Made by a program: the position numbers and the translations under genes. Positions 57,530 to 64,000 of a stretch of 64,000 nucleotides of DNA are shown here, piece after piece (within the stretch, counting starts at the first letter, position 1; every line of letters starts with the position of its first letter). This stretch comes from Platynereis dumerilii (taxonomy: Eukaryota > Annelida > Polychaeta > Phyllodocida > Nereididae), in the NCBI GenBank assembly GCA_026936325.1, contig JAPTHN010000003.1, forward strand, positions 39,820,011 through 39,884,010, in the 5' to 3' direction. The notes below the pieces were generated by a model that ran no database searches, was not told where the DNA came from, and saw nothing but the letters and a program-made list of their open reading frames with translations.

Positions 57530-60500
57530 CTAATCATCAAAATCCGATGAGCATTTGTCGCTGGAGTGAGAAATCAGAAGTTCTTCCATTGCTGCTCTGA
57601 GATCAGAAAAAGAAGGCCGATGGAGAGGATTGTTTCTCCAACAGCTCCTCATGATAGTATATCTGAAGAAAGAAGAATGATAATAATTTCATTAAATTAC
57701 ATATGTGTCCTTGGAAATACACACAAGACACACAAACAGTTTTAAAGGAAAGAGTACTCATTATCTATTAAGATGAACCAACTTAAATACGGATGCGCCA
57801 CGGCAATTTCGAAAACCGGAACCATTCTAATCTCAAATCTACGCCAAAACCACAAACCATTTTAATCCTTCAGGAAAAATTTTGGCAACCAATTTAATCT
57901 GTATGCAGTATAAATTATTTTATCGTCTTTTCAAGCCGATTCTAACGATACCAAACATGCTGGGGTTGCAGAAAAGAGAACCAAATTATCAAAATTGTCA
58001 AAAAACCAAAACCATTTTAATCCAAAAAGGCCAAAAAACCTAAACCATCCAGCGGCGCCTCTATATACACCATTTCATAGTGAGTCCAAGGGATTGTAAG
58101 AGGAATTAACCGTTTTTAAAAATATTGATGCTGGGAACAAAAACATATTGACAAGATATACCCTTCCAAAAGGAGAATGCAAAAAATATTCTTTCATAGA
58201 AAATTCTGTGAAATTGACCAATGTGCAGATGCTTGGGCAACTGGGGCATTTAATATTCTATGCAAATATGACAAATCAAAATTCATAGAATGATTATAAA
58301 ATTTGGCATCAAGGCATGTCATAACTTCACTGATCAATAGAGAACTTGGTCTATGTTATTCTGAAATTCTGCCTTTTAAGTAATTTGGTTATTTGCGTGC
58401 ATTTTGGACTGACTTACAGTGTTGCCGGTAAAGCAAGTGAAACAATTGATGTTTTGCCATTCGGTAAATGCTTAAAATCCTTAACACAACTGCTTGCGGA
58501 AGCGAGGAGACTTATTTGGATGAAAGAAAACATATTACATATGCGCTCAAAAAGTGCAATAATTAAGGCATGTTAGATACAAGTGGCTTACAATTTTCTT
58601 TGCTCTTCAAACAGTTACATACTCCCGTTCCCATTGACCTTGTGTTTTACTTATCAAAAACTTCGACCCATAATGAAAATTGGCAGTCATTGTCATCCCA
58701 CATGCCTCAAATTTTGTCCTTTATGACCCAATATGTTTTCTTAATTACATTCATTACAGAATTCATGTTACCTTAAGTAGTTTAGTTGAGAATGTTAAGC
58801 ATTGATCCAGTGGCAAAATATCAGTTGTTTCACTTAATTACAGGCGGCACTGTACATCATCTATAAATGTCTACTCACAAAGCTTCATCACAGTGGTCTG
58901 GCCTCTCCATCCTGTAGCCTCTCTTCAGCATCCTGTAGATGTCGTGAATGCTTATTCCTGGGTACGGACTGCCACCTAGTGTTATTATCTCCCATAGAAC
59001 AATGCCGTATGACCACCTGAAGAAGTCAATGACCAAAAATATGTCCATAAAAAATTGAATTGTCTTGTCTTTATGCAGTAGAGATACCCTAAAAACAAGA
59101 CAAAGCCATTCTGAAACTTTAGACCCTGATTTTGACAGTTGTTACTCACAAATAACAAACATACACAACACCCTTAGGCTTGTTTAACAGTCACTTTTAA
59201 CTGTTATCTTTTTGTGGGAATTATTGCAAAATAAGTGTAAACAGTCTCTATTTAATTCACTTCAGGCCTATTCAACGCTCTGTTGTGACCTGAAGCGAAG
59301 TACTGGTAAGACACTGATTTTGAGGGCTCAGATAAGCATTTTTGTCCATCAGATCACTTAGATCAACCTTAGACCTCATACACTTCTTTAACAATACCTT
59401 TTATTTTAAAAGTAAAACTTATTTGCAAAATAATATCTATAGCTTTTTTCGTTTTCTGCTTATCCCCACCAGGGCTTAAACATGCAAAAGTGTCAGACAG
59501 TGAGAAGCTAGCTTTTTTTTTGAAATGCCAGGTCAGCTGTACTTCAACGTCACAACTTGAAATAATATGCTCCTGCTTTATTGAGCAACACGAACTGAAT
59601 CAAAATTTAGACCAGATTCCATTCATAATTCAATGACAAACGCATTTTCAGAATTGTCTGATTATTGTTTATCATGCTATTTCTTAGCGGCTTAATGCAG
59701 TTATTGTAAAAGACCACTCCCATAACGGAATTATGAAGGTGTTATGCATGATACTCATATGTATGACAAATTTAGTAAACTCCCTCACACAATATTTACA
59801 AAACAGTGGAATATTTCTCGCAAGGAATTTTAATAGTAGAAAACTTATTGCCTGGGGTGACCATTTAATAATCGGAGGGGGGGGGGTGCATGGGGTTTCG
59901 GCGAGGAATTATCTATCATTTACTTCATGAGCGCGAAGTCTCCAAACATTCATACCTAAATCAAACAACACCTTGTTGAGAAATACCCACACCACACACC
60001 AGAAAGTATTTATTTCAAGACTGCCCAAAAAGAATATAGTTATTTCACAAAAATTTAGCAAGAAATGATTTACTTTAAATTTAAACTCCAACCCCCTCCC
60101 CCTTGGAAATTAAATGCCCCCCCCCCTTTAGCACCGGTTCTCCAATCTTATCTGAATTTTTATCACAAAGATCGCTACAATCCTGCATCAGTACCTACTA
60201 TTTATGTGAAATCCCACACAATCTGTAAGCGAGATTTTAAATGGCAGATGCCTGATCTTAACACTTCTGGTGGATTTTGGTATGCACCAAAATTAATATT
60301 CGAACATTCGAAGAGAAATTTATTGCGACCTTTTTTTTCTTACCAATAACCTTCACACAAAGTCATTCATGATGCCATGCATGATACTATTCTTGCCAAT
60401 GAAACATTTTCCGAACAAGTGCACGTTGAATGAATCGTATTTACAATGAATCACGGTGCACAATGGTGAATTGCGCCAAGTATATATAATATTATATATA

Positions 60501-63500
60501 CGAATTACGATAAGACCATTATGGTTTCCATAACACAATAACAGAGTTGAACGTTTGAGCCGGCATAGCAGGCTTGCAGTCACGACATGGATGTGAGCAA
60601 TGAGCATGTTAAAATCAAATATTGTATAGCTACCTACACATCACTATGAGTTGTGTATATCTGGTCAAATATTGCTTCTGGTGACATCCACTTCAAAGGT
60701 AGTTTCCCTCCTGATTTTGTAGCATAGGCACTGTCCTCGTAAACGTCTCGACTCAACCCAAAATCAGATATCTTCAACACATGGTTTTCACACACCAGAA
60801 CATTCCTTGTGGCTAAGTCTCGATGGACAAATTTGCGTTTTACTAAATACTCCTGGAAGAGAAGGCACAAAATGTTTGAACTCCTGAAATCGAAATGAAT
60901 TATCTATACACCAGATATAATTGTAGTTGACTTTCTTTGAGATAAAAATAATTACTAATCCATTCAGTTTTTTTTGTGTCATCAGAAACAATGAATCATG
61001 GGACATTTCATAGGTGCACATTGGTGAATGACGCAAAGTGTATATGCATCACGATAAGACCATTATGATTTCCATATTCATTTTGGAATCATTAGTGGAT
61101 GTCTTGTCAGATAATAGCTCTTTGTAGATTGGCGGTCCATGGGAAAAATATTTTCTTCTTTTAAATCTGTTATTATCGTTTTCATAGCTACACGTTTTTT
61201 TGAAAACTTCGTTATGCAGTTAAACCGTGACATCATCGGGTATCTGTGAATGTGATTGGTCTAATCTAAAACCTGTAATTAACACTCAATTGACAATTTG
61301 ACGTCACAATTAGTGACAAAGGAATTTCAAACTGCCAGACAAAGTTTTTTTTTTACAACCACAACAAACAACTAAATGTCTGAGCCAAGTTTTTCACAAG
61401 ACACTAGTTATCACAATTTCAAATAACGTTTAAAATTTATGGTCAGTCATTGTAATTCTCCTTTGATGATAAGTAGTCAGTTTGAACTCAGTTACCGTTC
61501 ATTACAGATGATTTCATATTTGTAGACATTTGAGGTAAAAAATACATCGTTTTTCTTGCAATTTTCATTGGTCAAGAGAAGGTATGACACCACTCTCTCC
61601 TGAAAAGTGACATAGCGTTTTACACGGGTGACCATGGCATTTTAAGCCATTGATCTCCTAACAGGGACTGACTTTAGCAGTTTCAAGTGAGAGTTTCAGT
61701 TTGTGTTTCACACATTTTCAGTACATACATTCTGCTAGTCCAATGTTGTGCATTCAGACGATTAGGATCAGGTGATCCATGCAATGACTGTTTATACAGA
61801 AAATAAACATGCATAATTGTGAATGTACACAGGAGTGTGAAATACAACTGTTCATGAAGAAGTGAAAGAGTTCATGTGGATTGCGGAGTGACATGTGTGA
61901 ACAACTGCCACAATACCAAGTTGGCCTTTGCTGTAAACTATTGATCAAAATTATGACATCATTTTTCCAGCAAACATCACTTGCTTGAAGCAAGCTGAAA
62001 AAAAGTGACACGGATTGGGCAATTTGACCAATCACCTGGCAGGATGAAATCATCTGTAAAGCATCTATCAACCTGTGCGGGTATCAAAGCTAAACAAGCA
62101 AAACATACATAATCCATACGTCAATGCATTTAGTCACTTTCTCGAAATATAAGCTTGTAATGTGCAAATTTATGTACCTAAATCTCTGACATCAGTATAC
62201 ATATTAGAGAAAAATGCGTCTCTATGAAAACGATAACTGGCTTTGCATGTCCGTGACAGTCAACAGTTGGTTTCCTGAACTTCTTATAAGGTGTGCCTTT
62301 ACCTTAGTTAATTAATAATGCTGAATGGTCTGAGTAATTGACAATTAAAACAAACAAACCCTGAGACATTTTTTAAAAGACAGTGACATCACAAGACAAA
62401 GTTGAACGTAAATCAGGGTATAAAAGAAGAAAGTTTGATCACTGCATGAATTGTCTTGCGCGAAATATAGCTATTAATATAGATAACAAATCAGTGTTTT
62501 TAAGGGCTGGCATTGTGATATCAAGCATTACAAATTTCAAAAAGATTACCAATTGACCATCATCAGGCAGACTAAAGTATCAAATTGGTTGAAATACAAA
62601 GCATATTGTGGGGATTCTATAGTTCACCATAATTTAGGACAAAAAGGGTGAATTTGATCACTGCACAAATTCAGATTGATCACTGCACATTTCAGATTGA
62701 TGACTGCACATTTTGGGATCGTTGCGCGTTTATTTTACACTCTGACGTAAATTTTTGAAACTGTGTGGATGGCAAAGAGCTCTGAAACAAATCGAAAAAA
62801 ACTTACCATGCCTACAGCTATCTGTCTGGCAAACGACAACAGAAGATTCATCATCACTTCGTGGTAACCATTTCCAACTGAACCCAAATTACCTGAAAAA
62901 ATCAAGGCTAAAAATATATTTGCCCACTTCAGGGAAGATGATCCCTAAATGTGAATTATTTTGTCAAGTCGAAGGAGGAATAACCTTTTAATTATTATCA
63001 CAGAACATTTTGCGAATTTACGCCTTAACATAAAGTGGGTGTCTAAGTAAATGGCTGGTGAACATTCAAAGTGAAAATGTGGAAAGCAGTAGTATTGCTA
63101 ACTGATTGGTTAAGACACGTATGACATGAATATAAAATATAGATCTACTGTCTATAAATTTTAGTAAATCATCTTGGTGGGATTCTTTGAGTGGTTTGGT
63201 ATAGCATAAACAATGCATATTGTGTTTCTAATTCAAATGCAACCCTTCTTATACATGATATATCGCCAAAATAAATACGCTATTTGGTTTTCCTTTACAC
63301 ATAATTGTATATATGAGACGTGCCAAAAAATATTTATTAATTCATCATGTCAATTTTGTCCTGTTCCTATATTTCAGTTATGGGTTCTAAATGCTATGTA
63401 ACCAGGTTTTGGGTGTTTCCAATTATTATGCAATTTCATGAAAATTACCCAAAATTTTGAAAACTGATCTTGAAATGCCATGAACATTTACCTAGTAAAA

Positions 63501-63787
63501 TGAAAAAAAAAATCATCATTTCAAACAAGGGCGCAAAACTGACGGGATATCTGTTCTATGACAGTTATGAATATCATTATGCACAGAGGAAATCCAATTT
63601 GAGTTATTTTATAGGAGATATCATGAAAAAGCATGGTTACATAATGATTATGAACACAGTGTAGTGCTAATTCTGATTTCATAGATTTCTGCTTACCCAG
63701 ACAAGTATCTATCTTGTTATTTATTTCACGAGAGTTTTCAATGCTGTCGGATCCCTCAGTGGAACTCATGTCTGAGTCTTGCATATT
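57530..63787 (-). CDS. Receptor tyrosine kinase (RET/FGFR/PDGFR-like kinase domain), 3' exons, 5' partial
   Basis: Five exons on the - strand, in transcript order: 63787-63697, 62892-62807, 60852-60638, 59016-58879, 57662-57530. Together they encode the last 220 aa, with compatible phases and GT-AG junctions. Residues 1-40 are an acidic, Ser-rich kinase insert ([12 protein letters not shown]). Then follow [15 protein letters not shown], the catalytic loop HRDLATRN (usual form HRDLAARN), [14 protein letters not shown] with an activation-loop tyrosine, [14 protein letters not shown] (SPE in place of APE), [20 protein letters not shown] and a CW...RP C-lobe motif. The split and insert-bearing layout plus LGGSPYPG and [10 protein letters not shown] place it with RET/FGFR/PDGFR-type receptors; the exact family needs the ectodomain, which lies to the right. 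The tail after the kinase fold is only about 17 residues, ending SSDFDD. Catalytic Asp, Asn and DFG are all present, so it should be an active kinase. Confidence 0.9.
57788..58066. repeat. Possible decayed TIR repeat in the last intron of the kinase gene
   Basis: GGATGCGCCACGG at the left loosely mirrors CCAGCGGCGCCTC at the right. CCATTTTAATCC and AACCAAAACC words recur inside. The match is imperfect and no target duplication was found. Confidence 0.35.
60452..61075. repeat. Direct intronic duplication flanking a kinase exon
   Basis: GGTGCACAATGGTGAATTGCG with ACGATAAGACCATTATGG and TTTCCATA (60452-60536) recurs as GGTGCACATTGGTGAATGACG with ACGATAAGACCATTATGA and TTTCCATA (61014-61077). 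One copy lies on each side of the exon at 60638-60852. Confidence 0.65.
61190..61360. repeat. Dispersed repeat, reverse copy of 35955-36095
   Basis: GAAAACTTCG, AAACCGTGACATCATCGGG and GTGAATGTGATTGGTC match the reverse complement of the intergenic segment at 35955-36095. The similarity is diverged but collinear. It lies in the intron between the kinase exons at 60638-60852 and 62807-62892. Confidence 0.55.
62652..62715. repeat. ~21 bp tandem repeat, three units
   Basis: ATTGATCACTGCACATTTCAG-type units occur three times in a row with small differences, just upstream of the 3' end of the exon at 62807. Confidence 0.8.
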
Positions 63788-64000
63788 CTGAAAGAATAGA
63801 AATGGCTGCAATGAAAATTTTACTGATAGAATGTTATATTAACAACATCCCACAGATATTATTCAAGTTCACAAAGATAGGCCTATAAGATAACAGACAA
63901 TCTAGTGGGCTTTTGGTTGATTTTCGTGCCAAATTGATGTTTGTCACATTTGTTTGTCACATTGTTGTCTTCATTTTTTCATCATTAACCTTTATAATTA

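Noticed and set aside
63400-63664. Another Tc1-like copy related to 44024-45239 (TTTCCAATTATTATGCAA)
   Set aside because: Only the short terminal-like word matches convincingly; boundaries and TIR partner could not be found.

Overview
This is an AT-rich animal genomic window carrying two intact tandem paralogues of a kynurenine aminotransferase (KYAT3-type, PLP-dependent class I/II aminotransferase) on the + strand and the 3' half of a receptor tyrosine kinase gene on the - strand. Small exons with canonical GT-AG introns, microsatellites, many MITE-like elements and a CR1/L2-type LINE ORF1 relic indicate a repeat-rich invertebrate, probably marine. An echinoderm or another invertebrate deuterostome is my best guess, with low confidence; the sequence alone does not fix the species.

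Layout. 1-4230: upstream flank with a possible exon end of an unidentified gene at the extreme left, two copies of a fold-back MITE and microsatellites. 4234-21571: aminotransferase copy A, 11 coding exons, 417 aa, with an 8.5 kb intron 3 full of repeats. 21.6-45.7 kb: a gene-poor, transposon-dense interval. It holds a 5.6 kb inverted-terminal-repeat element packed with RFX/X-box-like palindromes, a 1.9 kb near-perfect palindrome, a TA-flanked element carrying two other transposons, several further TA-flanked MITEs and an ORF1-only LINE relic. 45748-56693: aminotransferase copy B, 11 exons, 416 aa, with intron phases identical to copy A. 57530-63787: five 3'-terminal exons of the receptor tyrosine kinase (kinase insert, catalytic loop, activation loop, C-lobe, very short tail), convergent with copy B. 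Its 5' exons lie beyond the right edge.

How the genes relate. The two aminotransferases clearly arose by duplication: the same ten intron positions and phases, similar exon sequence, and traces of shared intron-edge and 3' UTR sequence. Both keep the PLP lysine, the Asn-Asp-Tyr cofactor contacts and the carboxylate-binding arginine, so both should be catalytically competent. Both have lost an aromatic residue of the substrate pocket, and copy A carries further changes nearby, suggesting altered substrate preference. The receptor kinase has no evident functional link to them.

The most unusual feature is the non-autonomous element at 22787-28420. It has TIRs of about 51 bp, an AATAA target duplication, subterminal GGTACCCTCGCC repeats, and a core in which X-box-like 14-mers recur at roughly 160 bp spacing. 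All coordinates and reading frames were worked out by eye; no database search was possible.
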